Part shown: positions 23,556 through 33,467 of the stretch, piece by piece
Layout: each line of letters starts with the position of its first letter
How positions within the stretch are numbered: position 1 is the first letter of the stretch
Notes under the pieces: generated by a model
Told to the model about the DNA's origin: nothing
Seen by the model: the letters and a program-made list of their open reading frames with translations, nothing else
The model's database searches: none
Assembly: GCA_964494625.1 (NCBI GenBank)
Contig: CAZBRT010000003.1
Location: forward strand, 62,001-126,000
From: UBA2784 sp964494625
GTDB lineage: Bacteria; Pseudomonadota; Alphaproteobacteria; Micropepsales; Micropepsaceae
Reading direction: 5' to 3'
Length of the DNA: 64,000 nucleotides
Made by a program: the position numbers and the translations under genes

Positions 23556-24752
23556 TCAGTTCTTCTCAAGCGCTTGCACGCCGGGCAGTTCCTTGCCCTC
23601 AAGCCATTCCAGAAATGCGCCGCCAGCGGTTGAAACATAGGTGAGCGCGTCTGCCACGCCCGCCTTGTTGACGGCAGCCAGCGTGTCGCCGCCGCCTGCA
23701 ACCGAAACAAGCTTGCCTGCTTTGGTCAGGCGCGCCACTTCATGCGCCAGCGCCATCGTGCCCTTGTCGAAGCCGTCGAGTTCAAAGGCACCCATCGGGC
23801 CGTTCCAGACCACCGTGCGCACGCGGCTCAGTTTTGCCTTTACCGTTTCAATCGAGGCGGGGCCGATGTCCAGCATCATGCCGTCAGCAGGAAGCTGCGA
23901 CGTGCTGAACACATGGGCGCGCGCGCCGCTCTTGAATTCGTTGGCGACAAGACCGTCTTCCGGCAGCACCAGCTCGCAGCCGAGCTTCTTTGCTTTCTCT
24001 TCGATCTCGCGCGCTTTGACATAGAGATCACGCTCGACCAGCGACTTGCCGGTTTCCGCCCCTCGCGCGCCAATAAAGGTGTTGGCCATGCCGCCGCCGA
24101 TGATGATCATGTCCACGCGGGCAGCGAGATTTTCAAGAAGATCAAGCTTGGTCGAGACCTTGGCGCCACCAACGATGGCTGCAACCGGACGCTCGGGCGA
24201 CAGCAAGACGCGGGCAAGCGCTGCAAGTTCAGCTTCCATGCCGCGGCCCGCGGCGTGAGGCATCAGTTTCGTGATCGCGGCGACGGACGCATGCGCGCGA
24301 TGGGCAATCGAGAACCCGTCATTCACATAGACATCGCCGAGCGTGGCGAGTGACGCGGCGAAAGCGGGGTCGTTGGCTTCCTCGCCCTTGTGAAAGCGCA
24401 AATTCTCGAGCAGCAGCACTTCGCCCGGCTTCATCGCAGCGACAGATGCCTGTGCTTGCGGGCCGATGCAGTCGTCGCACCAGCCGACCGGCGTGCCGAG
24501 CACTTTACCAACCGCGCCATGAATTTGCTTCAGCGACATGTCAGGCACGCGCTTGCCTTTGGGGCGGTCGAAATGCGCCAGGATGATCACGCGCGCCTTC
24601 TTGCCGACAAGCTCCCTTATGGTGGGCAGTGCATGTTCGATGCGGGTGGCATCGGTCACATGGCCGTTCTCGACCGGCACATTGAAATCGACGCGCAGCA
24701 ACACGCGCTTGCCCGCCACATCCACATCATCGAGCGTGAAGTGCCGCGTCAT
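23556..24752 (-). CDS. pgk: phosphoglycerate kinase
   Basis: Pgk transfers phosphate between 1,3-bisphosphoglycerate and ADP. From ATG 24752 the protein has 398 residues, the usual length. The RVDFNVP loop (about residues 17-23), the HFDRPKG segment (about 61-67), the VVNDGF/AHRAHAS region and the C-terminal GGGDTLAA nucleotide loop are all present. An upstream frame extension would overlap gap and is not used. It lies 10 bp downstream of gap. Confidence 0.96.
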   Translation of the reverse strand: MTRHFTLDDVDVAGKRVLLRVDFNVPVENGHVTDATRIEHALPTIRELVGKKARVIILAHFDRPKGKRVPDMSLKQIHGAVGKVLGTPVGWCDDCIGPQAQASVAAMKPGEVLLLENLRFHKGEEANDPAFAASLATLGDVYVNDGFSIAHRAHASVAAITKLMPHAAGRGMEAELAALARVLLSPERPVAAIVGGAKVSTKLDLLENLAARVDMIIIGGGMANTFIGARGAETGKSLVERDLYVKAREIEEKAKKLGCELVLPEDGLVANEFKSGARAHVFSTSQLPADGMMLDIGPASIETVKAKLSRVRTVVWNGPMGAFELDGFDKGTMALAHEVARLTKAGKLVSVAGGGDTLAAVNKAGVADALTYVSTAGGAFLEWLEGKELPGVQALEKN

Positions 24753-24762
24753 GCGCGAGGCC

Positions 24763-25769
<1,007 letters not shown>

Positions 25770-25770
<1 letters not shown>

Positions 25771-27812
25771 CAGAGAGAATCCTTTCTGGCTGAATTGCGG
25801 GCAATCGCGGCGCGGGCCTTTACCGCCACGGCATCGGCGGTCAGGCCGAAATGCCTGTAGAGATCGGTCGCAGGCGCGCTCGCGCCAAATCCGGTCATGC
25901 CGACAAAGCATTCGGAGGTCACGCCCATCTGGTCCCAGCCCATGTGGCTTGCGGCCTCGATGGCAACGCGCGCGACGCCTTGGGGAAGAACGTCGTTACG
26001 CCAGCTTTCCGGCTGGGCAGCGAAGAGTTCAAAACAGGGCGCCGAGACAACGCGGGTGGCAATGCCATCGGCTTCCAGAAGGTCACGCGCGGCGAGCGCG
26101 ATTTCGACTTCCGAGCCAGTGGCGATCAGGACCACGCGAGGGGTCGACGACGCCTCGCGCAGCGTATAGGCGCCGCGAGCTGAAAGGTTTTCGGCAGCGT
26201 TCGCTGTGCGCGCCTGCACGAGATTTTGCCGCGTCAGGGCAAGCACCGAGGGGCTATGCGTCAGCGCAAGGGCTGCTTCCCAGCATTCCGCCGTTTCCAC
26301 CGCATCGCAGGGGCGGAAGACGAAGAGGTTCGGGATCGCACGCAGCGAGGCAAGATGTTCGACCGGCTGGTGGGTCGGACCATCCTCGCCAAGGCCGATC
26401 GAGTCGTGCGTCATCACATGGATGACGCGCACGCCCATCAAGGCTGCAAGGCGCAGCGACGGGCGGCAATAGTCGGCGAATGCCAGGAACGTTCCCGAAT
26501 AGGGAATGAAGCCGCCATGCAGCGCCATGCCGTTCATGGCAGCGGCCATGCCATGCTCACGCACACCGTAATGGATGAAGCGGCCGGCAAATTCGCCGGG
26601 CTTCACAATGCCCATGCCCTTGGTCAGCGTGTTGTTCGAGCCGGTGAGGTCGGCGGAACCGCCAATGGTGGTTGAAATTGCCGCGTTGATCACTTCCAGC
26701 GCCATCTCGCTTGCCTTGCGCGTGGCGACGTTTTGCGGCCTGGCGACAAGTGACGCCTTGTAATCCGCAAGGGCAGGCGAAAGCGCGTCCAGCGATGAAG
26801 CGAGCGCTGCGTCAAAACTGTCGCGCGCGGGTGATGCGTCATGCCGATTCGACCAGTCGGCGAAAGCCGTGCTGCCGCGGGCACCCGAAGCGTGCCACAT
26901 CGCCTTCACGTCGCCAGGAAGCTCGAAGGGGCCATGCGGCCAGTCGAGGTTCTTTCGCGCGCCCGCCACTTCGTCGGCGCCAAGCGGACTGCCATGCGAC
27001 TTCTCGCTGCCCCCTTTCGTGGGGGCGCCGAAGCCGATGCGCGTCCGGCAGGCGATGAGCGAGGGGCGGTCGGCGTTCTGCGCGCGCTCAAGAGCGGCAG
27101 CTACTGCTTCAGGGTCATGGCCATCGACGCGTTCGGCGCGCCAGCCGGCGGCCTCAAAGCGTTTCACCTGATCGCCGCTTTCCGAAAGCGAAAGCGCGCC
27201 ATCAATCGAGATGCCGTTGTCGTCAAAGAGCACGATGAGGCGCGAGAGTCTCAAATGGCCTGCAAGGCTGATCGCCTCGTGGCTCACGCCCTCCATCAGG
27301 TCGCCGTCGCTGGCGATCACGAAGGTACGGTGGTCAACCAGCCCATTGCCGAAACGCGCGGCCATCATGCGCTCGGCCAGCGCCATGCCGACTGCTGTGG
27401 CGATGCCCTGACCCAGGGGGCCGGTCGTCGTCTCGATGCCCGCACCATGACCGTATTCCGGATGGCCCGCGCATTTCGAACCCAGCTTGCGGAAGCGCTT
27501 CAGCTCGTCGAGCGGAAAATCCGTGTAGCCCGTCAAATGGAGAAGCGCATAAAGCAGCATCGACCCGTGGCCCGCCGAAAGCACGAAGCGGTCGCGGTCG
27601 GGCCAATGGGGATTGGCGGGATCAAATTTCAGGAATCGCGAAAAAAGGACCGTCGCAGCATCCGCCATGCCCATCGGCATTCCGGGGTGACCGGATTTCG
27701 CCGCCTCCACCGCATCCATGGCCAGCGCCCGGATGGCATTGGCCATCAGGCGGTTTTTCGCGGGGCTCAGGGGCTCTTTGGTGATGGCGTTCATGGGAAT
27801 GGGGCGTGCCAT
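25770..27812 (-). CDS. tkt: transketolase
   Basis: This thiamine-diphosphate enzyme shifts two-carbon units among sugar phosphates. From ATG 27812 it has 680 residues. The N-terminal SGHPGMPMGMAD loop, the GHGSMLLYALLHLTGY stretch, the ThDP-binding GDGDLMEG-like segment (here SDGDLMEGVSHEA), and the central E in YGVREHGMAA are all standard. ATG 27794 (MNAITK) is an alternative. It is the first gene of tkt-gap-pgk-fba. Confidence 0.95.
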
Positions 27813-28045
27813 ATCTTGGGTGGGGCCGATCCGGGGTGAGCCCGGGCCAGCGTGAGATATTCCCGCCATTGGCCCACCGCCGCCCTGCCTTTGCGCGCGA
27901 GGGTTTGCCCCGCCGGACCCTTGCGCGTCAAGCGTCTCAAACCCCGCAATTCAGCGGGGAAGCTGCGCGTTTTCTTGCCGCGCTGCGAATCCGGGTTTAT
28001 GGTCGTCAATGCCTTCCCCCGACGCCCTGTTTACTGGTGCTGCCC

Positions 28046-28369
28046 ATGACCCGGCTTGAGCGTGCAATGGAGCGGTTCTCGGCTTCGCTGGACACGCTGG
28101 AACAGGCGTTGGCCGCGCGCGCCCGGGATTCCAGGGCGATGGCCGAGGCAACACGCGAGATCACCGGTTTGAAGCGTGACCGCGAACGCCTCATGGAAGA
28201 GATCGAACGCCGCAAGGGCGAAGCGGAGGCGCTCGAAGCGCTGACGGAAGAAGTGTCGCAACGGCTTGACGGCACGATCCGCGAGGTGCGCTCGATCCTT
28301 GACGTGCGGCCCCGTGCGGAACAGGCCAGCCCTGCCGCACCCAAACCCCAGGCAAATGCTGCGGAGTAG
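28046..28369 (+). CDS. DUF4164 coiled-coil protein
   Basis: This 107-residue protein is almost entirely helical with heptad-like spacing (LERAMERFSASLDTLEQALAAR and LKRDRERLMEEIERRKGEAEAL) and a disordered alanine/proline tail. It matches the DUF4164 proteins that precede zapA in Rhizobiales. It is 5 bp upstream of zapA and may assist it, but no function is established. ATG 28046 is preferred. Confidence 0.75.
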   Translation: MTRLERAMERFSASLDTLEQALAARARDSRAMAEATREITGLKRDRERLMEEIERRKGEAEALEALTEEVSQRLDGTIREVRSILDVRPRAEQASPAAPKPQANAAE

Positions 28370-28374
28370 CATCG

Positions 28375-28734
28375 ATGGCCCATGTCACGGTAACGGTCAA
28401 TGGCCGCGCTTACACGATCGCCTGCGATGACGGCGAAGAAAAACATCTGGCTGACCTCTCGCAGTTCATCGACAAGCGTGTGGCGGAAATTGCCGGCGCG
28501 ATCGGGCAGGTGGGCGATGCGCGGCTGTTGCTCATGGCTTCGCTGCTGATCGCCGATGAACTCGGCTTGCGTGAGCAGAAGGTCGAGGAGCTGGAGGGTG
28601 AAATCTCCCAACTGAAGCAGACACGCGTTGCCGTCGCTGAAAAGGCGCAAACCGCCGAAGGCGCCGTGGCCGATGTGCTGGAATCAGCCGCCATCCGCAT
28701 TGAAGAGATTGCAGCCAAGGTCCTCGCAGCCTAA
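28375..28734 (+). CDS. zapA: cell division protein ZapA
   Basis: ZapA binds FtsZ filaments and stabilises the division ring. The 119-residue protein has the small beta-alpha head (VTVTVNGRAYTIAC, then EEKHLADLSQFIDKRVAEI) and the long C-terminal coiled coil (LLMASLLIADELGLREQKVEELEGEISQ). Head and coiled coil are in the standard order and length. It is followed directly by 6S RNA, a common order. Confidence 0.93.
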   Translation: MAHVTVTVNGRAYTIACDDGEEKHLADLSQFIDKRVAEIAGAIGQVGDARLLLMASLLIADELGLREQKVEELEGEISQLKQTRVAVAEKAQTAEGAVADVLESAAIRIEEIAAKVLAA

Positions 28735-28741
28735 GGTCGTT

Positions 28742-28910
28742 CCCGGACGGGTACTGCGGCGTGCGATACCGCATGATGCCCAGGGGCCTTAATGGTTCTC
28801 ACAGGGAGCTGTCCCTGACCGTGGCCGTGGCTGCGGACATATGGCGCCCACCTGCACTTGCAGGCCCGTGAGGTTCATTCAAGGTAACGGCGCAGGCGGT
28901 CCCGTCCACT
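28742..28910 (+). ncRNA. ssrS: 6S RNA
   Basis: 6S RNA binds the housekeeping sigma70 RNA polymerase holoenzyme by mimicking an open promoter. A closing stem pairs GGACGGG-ACTGC (28745-28757) with GCGGT-CCCGTCC (28896-28907), and the interior holds the conserved GGCCTTAATGG and CAGGGAGCTGTCCCTG segments. The position between zapA and the 5-formyltetrahydrofolate cyclo-ligase gene is the classic one. The ends are approximate. Confidence 0.9.
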
Positions 28911-29053
28911 TCCCCCCTTTAATCTCCATTTTTAATCAATGGGTTACCTGTCAAGACGGCAGGGGCGAAAGATTTGCTCCCGAAACAGCGCCCGCTTGTG
29001 GCATGTTCACCTTCGCTCCCCGACGCGATTTCGCGGGGTTTGACCGGACATCC

Positions 29054-29740
29054 ATGCCCCCCTCTGACCTATTGAAAACCGACCAGCCTGCAACGCCCTC
29101 GGAGAAGGAAACCGTCCGCCGCGACATGCTGCGTCGCGCCCAATCGGCTGCGGCAGCCTATGGCGAGGACGCGGCGCGCAAGGTTGCGGATTTCCTGATA
29201 CCGGCACTTTCCCTGCCGTCTGGCGCTGCCATTGCGGGTTATGCGCCGCTCAAATCCGAAATTGACCCGACGCTCCTCCTTGAGCGTCTGCACCGCGCGG
29301 GCCACCGGATTTCGCTGCCTGTGGTCGAAGGCAACAACGTTCCCCTGTCATTTCATCAATGGCGTCCGGGTGAGCGTCTGGTCGCCGGACCCTTCGGTAC
29401 GCGGACAACGCCCAGTCAGGAAGTCGTCGAGCCGGTTCTGGTTCTGGTGCCGCTTGTCGCATTCGACGGCAAGGGGCACAGGTTGGGACGCGGCGGCGGC
29501 TATTATGACCGCACGCTGGCCGAGCTGCGCGCGCGCGGACCCTTGTTGGCGGTCGGTCTTGCCTTTGACTGCCAGCGGCACGAGGGCTTGCCGGTCGAGG
29601 ATCACGACGAGGTTCTGGATGCGGTCGTGACCGACAGGCAGCTTTATCGTTTTTCAATTTCGCCGCTTCTGGCCGGCCCGTCTCTGGCGCCGCCATCGGG
29701 TGGTTCGACGGCCAAGCGCCGCACAAGCACGGGACGCTGA
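29054..29740 (+). CDS. fau: 5-formyltetrahydrofolate cyclo-ligase
   Basis: This enzyme uses ATP to convert 5-formyl-THF to 5,10-methenyl-THF. From ATG 29054 it has 228 residues. Visible marks are KETVRRDMLRRA at the start, the IAGYAPLKSEIDP segment and the signature GRGGGYYDRTL near the middle. A frame extension to 28841 would run into 6S RNA, so it is rejected. The position after 6S RNA is the conserved zapA-ssrS-fau order. Confidence 0.92.
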   Translation: MPPSDLLKTDQPATPSEKETVRRDMLRRAQSAAAAYGEDAARKVADFLIPALSLPSGAAIAGYAPLKSEIDPTLLLERLHRAGHRISLPVVEGNNVPLSFHQWRPGERLVAGPFGTRTTPSQEVVEPVLVLVPLVAFDGKGHRLGRGGGYYDRTLAELRARGPLLAVGLAFDCQRHEGLPVEDHDEVLDAVVTDRQLYRFSISPLLAGPSLAPPSGGSTAKRRTSTGR

Positions 29741-29752
29741 CAGGCTTATCCC

Positions 29753-30568
29753 ATGCGGCTTCTTTTTCTCGGTGACGTAGTGGGCCAATCAGGCCGCGAT
29801 GCGGTGGTTGCGGAATTACCGCGGCTGCGCAAATCGCTTTCAATCGATTTTGCTGTCGTCAATGGCGAGAACGCCGCCCACGGCTTTGGCATTACCGAGC
29901 GTATCTGCGCGCAGCTTCTCGATGCCGGTGCCGACGTGATCACGACCGGCAATCATGTGTGGGACCAGCGCGAGGCGCTCAGCTTCATCGAACGCGAACC
30001 GCGCCTGTTGCGTCCGCTCAATTATCCCAAGGGTGCGCCGGGAAAAGGTGCCGGCCTCTTCAAGGCAAAGAACGGCGGCGATGTGCTCGTCATCAATGTG
30101 ATGGGCCGCGTGTTCATGGACCAGCTGGATGATCCGTTCGCAGCCGTTGATGCCGAACTCAATGCGGCCGGGCTGGGCCGGGCGGCGGATGCCATCATCG
30201 TCGACATGCATGCCGATGCTTCCAGCGAGAAAATGGCGATGGGTCATTGGTGCGACGGACGCGCCTCGCTTTGCGTCGGCACGCACAGCCATGTGCCGAC
30301 GGCGGACGCGCAGGTCCTGCCCAAGGGCACGGCCTATCAGACCGATGCGGGCGCGTGCGCCGACTATGACAGCGTGATCGGCATGGTGAAGGATGAGCCG
30401 ATCCGGCGCTTCGTTACCAAGCTGCCGGGTGGACGGATGGAACCGGCCAATGGTCCGGCCACAGTCTGCGGCGTCTTTGTTGAAACGGACGCCAGAACCG
30501 GGCTTGCCATCAGGATCGAGCCGTTGCGCGTGGGCGGGCGCCTCAAACCGGCGATGCCGCAGGCCTGA
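29753..30568 (+). CDS. YmdB-type metallophosphoesterase (TIGR00282 family)
   Basis: This 271-residue calcineurin-like phosphodiesterase belongs to the YmdB family, whose Bacillus member hydrolyses cyclic 2',3'- and 3',5'-nucleotides. The metal-site motifs are GDVVGQSG (D8), NGENAAHG (38-45), GNHVWDQ (about 66-72), DMHAD (about 150) and GTHSHVPTAD (about 175-184). It is cytoplasmic. It lies 12 bp after fau and 71 bp before yebC, an arrangement I recall in Rhizobiales. Confidence 0.9.
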   Translation: MRLLFLGDVVGQSGRDAVVAELPRLRKSLSIDFAVVNGENAAHGFGITERICAQLLDAGADVITTGNHVWDQREALSFIEREPRLLRPLNYPKGAPGKGAGLFKAKNGGDVLVINVMGRVFMDQLDDPFAAVDAELNAAGLGRAADAIIVDMHADASSEKMAMGHWCDGRASLCVGTHSHVPTADAQVLPKGTAYQTDAGACADYDSVIGMVKDEPIRRFVTKLPGGRMEPANGPATVCGVFVETDARTGLAIRIEPLRVGGRLKPAMPQA

Positions 30569-30639
30569 CGCCTTGCCAGGCCCGGCGGGCATCGGCTATT
30601 CGACCCGCCACAATTCTGATCAGTCAAAAGGGTGCGGCG

Positions 30640-31389
30640 ATGGCCGGTCATTCGCAATTCAAGAACATCATGTTCCGCAAGGGGGCGCAGGACAAAAAGC
30701 GCTCCCAGCTTTTCTCGAAACTTGCGCGCGAAATCACGGTGTCGGCCAAGCAGGGGCTGCCCGAACCCGACAAGAACCCCAAACTGCGTGCCGCCATCAT
30801 CGCCGCGCGCAAGGAAAACATGCCCAAGGACAATATCGAGCGCGCGATCAAGAAGGCGCTTGGGGGCGATGCCGACAATTACGAGGAAATGCGCTACGAG
30901 GGTTATGGCCCGGGCGGCGTCGCCGTGATTGTCGAGGCGCTGACCGACAACCGCAACCGTACCGGCGGCGACATCCGCTCCATCTTTTCAAAGCATGACG
31001 GCAACATGGGCGAGACGGGCTCTGTCTCCTTCATGTTCCTGCGCACGGGTTCGATCACCTATCCGGCCGACAAGGGTTCGGCTGATGCGATGCTGGATGT
31101 GGCCATCGACGCGGGCGCGGATGAGTGCGTCTCGACGGATGAAGGCCACGAGTTCCTGTGTGCGCCCGACAATTTCGGCGGCGTGCGCGATGCGCTGGAG
31201 GCAAAACTTGGCCCCGCCGCTACCGCGCGCATTGTCTGGAAGCCGCAAAACAGTGTGGCGGTCAACGAAGAGACCGGCCAGACGCTGCTTAAAATGCTCG
31301 ACGCGCTGGACGATCATGACGATGTCCAGCGCGTCTATTCAAACTTCGACATGCCCGAGGCGTTGCTCGAGAAGCTCTCCGCCGCCTAA
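30640..31389 (+). CDS. YebC/PmpR family transcriptional regulator
   Basis: This 249-residue YebC protein opens AGHSQFKNIMFRKGAQDKKR, a variant of the usual AGHSKWANI start, followed by an acidic lower domain (PADKGSADAMLDVAIDAGADE) and a C-terminal ferredoxin-like domain. YebC proteins regulate transcription, and recent work also ties some to ribosome stalling on proline runs. Linkage to ruvC is standard, although the RAYT element now separates them. The stop overlaps the convergent cytochrome gene by 4 bp. Confidence 0.9.
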   Translation: MAGHSQFKNIMFRKGAQDKKRSQLFSKLAREITVSAKQGLPEPDKNPKLRAAIIAARKENMPKDNIERAIKKALGGDADNYEEMRYEGYGPGGVAVIVEALTDNRNRTGGDIRSIFSKHDGNMGETGSVSFMFLRTGSITYPADKGSADAMLDVAIDAGADECVSTDEGHEFLCAPDNFGGVRDALEAKLGPAATARIVWKPQNSVAVNEETGQTLLKMLDALDDHDDVQRVYSNFDMPEALLEKLSAA

Positions 31390-31895
31390 CGGATGATGGT
31401 CCCGTCCGGCAGCACGACAGCCTGGTAGGGCGCGGGCGGCTCGCCATCCGCGCCGACGGGGCCGGGCACCTGGTTGGCGTAAGGCGGCAGGCTTTTCAGA
31501 TAGGCAGCAACCGCGAAAGCATCTTCGTCGGTCATCGAGGAAAAGCCGGGCCAGGGCATGATCGGCGACAGCACGCGGCCATCGGGGCGCACGCCCTCAC
31601 GCAGGGCCGTCACGATTTCCTGCTCGCTCCATCTGCCAAGGCCGGTCTCGTCATCAGGCGTCAGGTTCGGGCCATAGAAATAGCCCATGCCCGGCATGAA
31701 AAAGCCGACCGATGCGCCGCCATATTTGTGGGACAAGTCCGGCGAGGGGCCGAAATTTCCGGGCGTATGGCAATCGGCGCAGCCAAGGATCGTGGTCAGA
31801 TACTCGCCCCGCTTGAGCGTGGCTTCGTCGGCGGCAAGGGCGTTTGTGGTCCCCACGGCGGCGAACAAGGCTGCGACTGACAAGATGCGTTTCAC
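31386..31895 (-). CDS. periplasmic monohaem cytochrome c
   Basis: This 169-residue protein has a signal peptide (residues 1-21, ending NALAA) and one CxxCH haem site in LGCADCHTPG (C38-C41-H42). Methionines in PIMPWPGFSSM could supply the sixth ligand, and EDAFAVAAYLKSLPPYAN is a typical C-terminal helix. It resembles small cytochromes related to alcohol or aldehyde oxidation, but no dehydrogenase lies beside it. It is monocistronic and convergent with yebC, sharing 4 bp, with no terminator between them. Confidence 0.85.
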   Translation of the reverse strand: MKRILSVAALFAAVGTTNALAADEATLKRGEYLTTILGCADCHTPGNFGPSPDLSHKYGGASVGFFMPGMGYFYGPNLTPDDETGLGRWSEQEIVTALREGVRPDGRVLSPIMPWPGFSSMTDEDAFAVAAYLKSLPPYANQVPGPVGADGEPPAPYQAVVLPDGTIIR

Positions 31896-32120
31896 GGAAC
31901 TTCTCCTCTGAAATTCATGCCAAAATCAACGCGCCGAAAGTTACCGGTGTCTCGGCAGGCGAAACAGCTATGTTGTCACGACGCCATTGCGCTTTGGAAT
32001 CCGCGCCCCGTTGAAGAGCCTGCAGCGGCGGATGCGCTTGCGATTACGCCGGCGCTCCGAACGCATGGCACGATGGCTGGCAGGCGCTTGGCAGAGCGGC
32101 TCGAGCGGTTGTGCCGCTGG

Positions 32121-32133
32121 AATTAAGTGCACG
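32121..32133. repeat. partial copy of the RAYT palindrome arm
   Basis: AATTAAGTGCAC plus one G duplicates the first 12 bp of the left palindrome directly beside it. It may be a remnant of insertion or slippage. Confidence 0.7.
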
Positions 32134-32183
32134 AATTAAGTGCACTGTCACCGAAATTAGTTTCGGTGACAGTGCACTTAATT
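32134..32183. repeat. left 50-bp perfect palindrome flanking the RAYT gene
   Basis: A 23-bp arm (32134-32156, beginning AATTAAGTGCAC and ending CCGAAA) is followed by a TTAG loop (32157-32160) and its exact reverse complement (32161-32183). It is identical to the right copy at 32884-32933. Transcribed, it forms a very strong hairpin. It resembles the REP substrate of its transposase. Confidence 0.93.
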
Positions 32184-32217
32184 GACTGCGCGGAGCTGGT
32201 CTCCTAGTTTTGCCTGC

Positions 32218-32889
32218 ATGACCCGCTTGGCTCGCGCCGTCTTTCCAGGACTTCCGCACCACGTGACCCAGCGCGGTAACGGCGGTGCGCGAACATTCTT
32301 CAGTGATGGCGATTACCGCCTCTATCGCGATTTGCTTGCTGAGCATGCAGCGGCTGCGGATGTTGAAGTCTGGGCGTGGGTCTTGATGCCAAATCATGTG
32401 CATCTGATCCTGGTGCCCCATCAACCCGACGGACTTCGCCGCGCGCTTGCGCCTGTGCACCGCTACTATGCCGGGCATGTGCACATGCGGCAGCAGAAGA
32501 GCGGGCACTTCTGGCAAGGCCGGTTTGGCTGTGTGGCGATGGACGAGCAGCATCTGGCGGCGGCTCTGCGCTATGTCATGCTCAACCCGGTGCGGGCGCG
32601 GCTCTGCAAACGGGCGGTGGACTGGCCCTGGTCGAGTGTGCATGCGTTTCTGGGACGCGATGACGGCTTGACAAATTGTGCGCCGCTGCTGGAACGCTAT
32701 CCTGATTTTGCAGCGTTGATCGAAGCCGATGAGGACGACGCGCTCTTCCAGAAACTTCGCCGGGCCGAGACTGTTGGTCGGCCGCTTGGCTCGGATTCAT
32801 TTCTTTCACGGCTTGAGCGCAAGGCGGGGCGCGCGTTGAAGCCCGGCAAACGCGGTCCTCGGCCAAAACCCGCGGATGCTGGCAATTAA
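32218..32889 (+). CDS. REP-associated tyrosine transposase (IS200-like, RAYT)
   Basis: This 223-residue single-domain Y1 transposase has the HUH motif as the MPNHVHLILVP segment (residues 58-68) with paired histidines, the YRLYRDLL helix, and the VMLNPVRARL stretch of RAYT proteins. A basic tail (KPGKRGPRPKP) follows. The candidate catalytic tyrosine is Y122 in ALRYVMLNP, but this is not certain. RAYTs recognise palindromic REP sequences. Here exact palindromes flank the gene, and its TAA stop lies inside the right one. GC content and codons resemble the neighbours, so transfer was not recent or came from a similar genome. Confidence 0.88.
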   Translation: MTRLARAVFPGLPHHVTQRGNGGARTFFSDGDYRLYRDLLAEHAAAADVEVWAWVLMPNHVHLILVPHQPDGLRRALAPVHRYYAGHVHMRQQKSGHFWQGRFGCVAMDEQHLAAALRYVMLNPVRARLCKRAVDWPWSSVHAFLGRDDGLTNCAPLLERYPDFAALIEADEDDALFQKLRRAETVGRPLGSDSFLSRLERKAGRALKPGKRGPRPKPADAGN

Positions 32890-32933
32890 GTGCACTGTCA
32901 CCGAAATTAGTTTCGGTGACAGTGCACTTAATT
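32884..32933. repeat. right 50-bp perfect palindrome flanking the RAYT gene
   Basis: This is an exact second copy of the 32134-32183 palindrome: arm 32884-32906, TTAG loop 32907-32910, arm 32911-32933. The first seven bases provide the last codon and TAA stop of the transposase. It lies 48 bp upstream of ruvC, inside the normal yebC-ruvC gap. Confidence 0.93.
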
Positions 32934-32981
32934 CGGGAACGTGCCGCGCCCGGTGCACACCGGCCTTTGCTAGATTGCTGC

Positions 32982-33467
32982 ATGGCAGCGATTCGCATCA
33001 TCGGCTTTGATCCCGGCCTCAGAACCATGGGGTGGGGCGTCATCCGGCAGGAGGGTATGAGGCTGTCGCATGTTGCGCATGGAACGATCCGGTCCGGCAG
33101 CAAGGATGATTTGGCCGCGCGGTTGCGCACGCTGTTTGAGGGCGCTTGTGCCATCATTGCCGCGCATGCGCCCGATGAAGCAGCGGTGGAGCAGACATTC
33201 GTGAACAAGGATGCGGTCGCAACGCTGAAACTGGGTCACGCGCGCGCGATTGCACTGCTTGCGCCGGCGCTCGCCGATGTGCCTGTCAGCGAATACGCGC
33301 CCAATCAGGTGAAAAAGTCTGTGGTCGGTGCAGGTCTTGCCGAAAAGGGACAGGTGATGGCCATGGTCAAACGCATCCTGCCCCAATGCGGGGTCACATC
33401 CGCTGATGCCGCCGACGCGCTGGCGATTGCAATCACGCATGCCCATCACCGCAAGGCCCGCAGATGA
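32982..33467 (+). CDS. ruvC: Holliday junction resolvase RuvC
   Basis: RuvC cuts Holliday junctions in the RuvAB complex. From ATG 32982 it has 161 residues, and the four acidic active-site positions are visible: D10 (IIGFDPGL), E70 (AAVEQTF), and D141 and D144 (SADAADALAIAI). Length is normal. It overlaps ruvA by 4 bp. Frame extensions upstream would run into the RAYT palindrome. Confidence 0.95.
   Translation: MAAIRIIGFDPGLRTMGWGVIRQEGMRLSHVAHGTIRSGSKDDLAARLRTLFEGACAIIAAHAPDEAAVEQTFVNKDAVATLKLGHARAIALLAPALADVPVSEYAPNQVKKSVVGAGLAEKGQVMAMVKRILPQCGVTSADAADALAIAITHAHHRKARR

Noticed and set aside
26841..27839. Plus-strand 332-codon ORF
   Set aside because: It is the antisense shadow of tkt and has no motifs.
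31917..32126. 69-codon ORF before the left RAYT palindrome
   Set aside because: No good ribosome-binding site, low-complexity content and no family features. Its stop is an accident of the AATTAA in the repeat.
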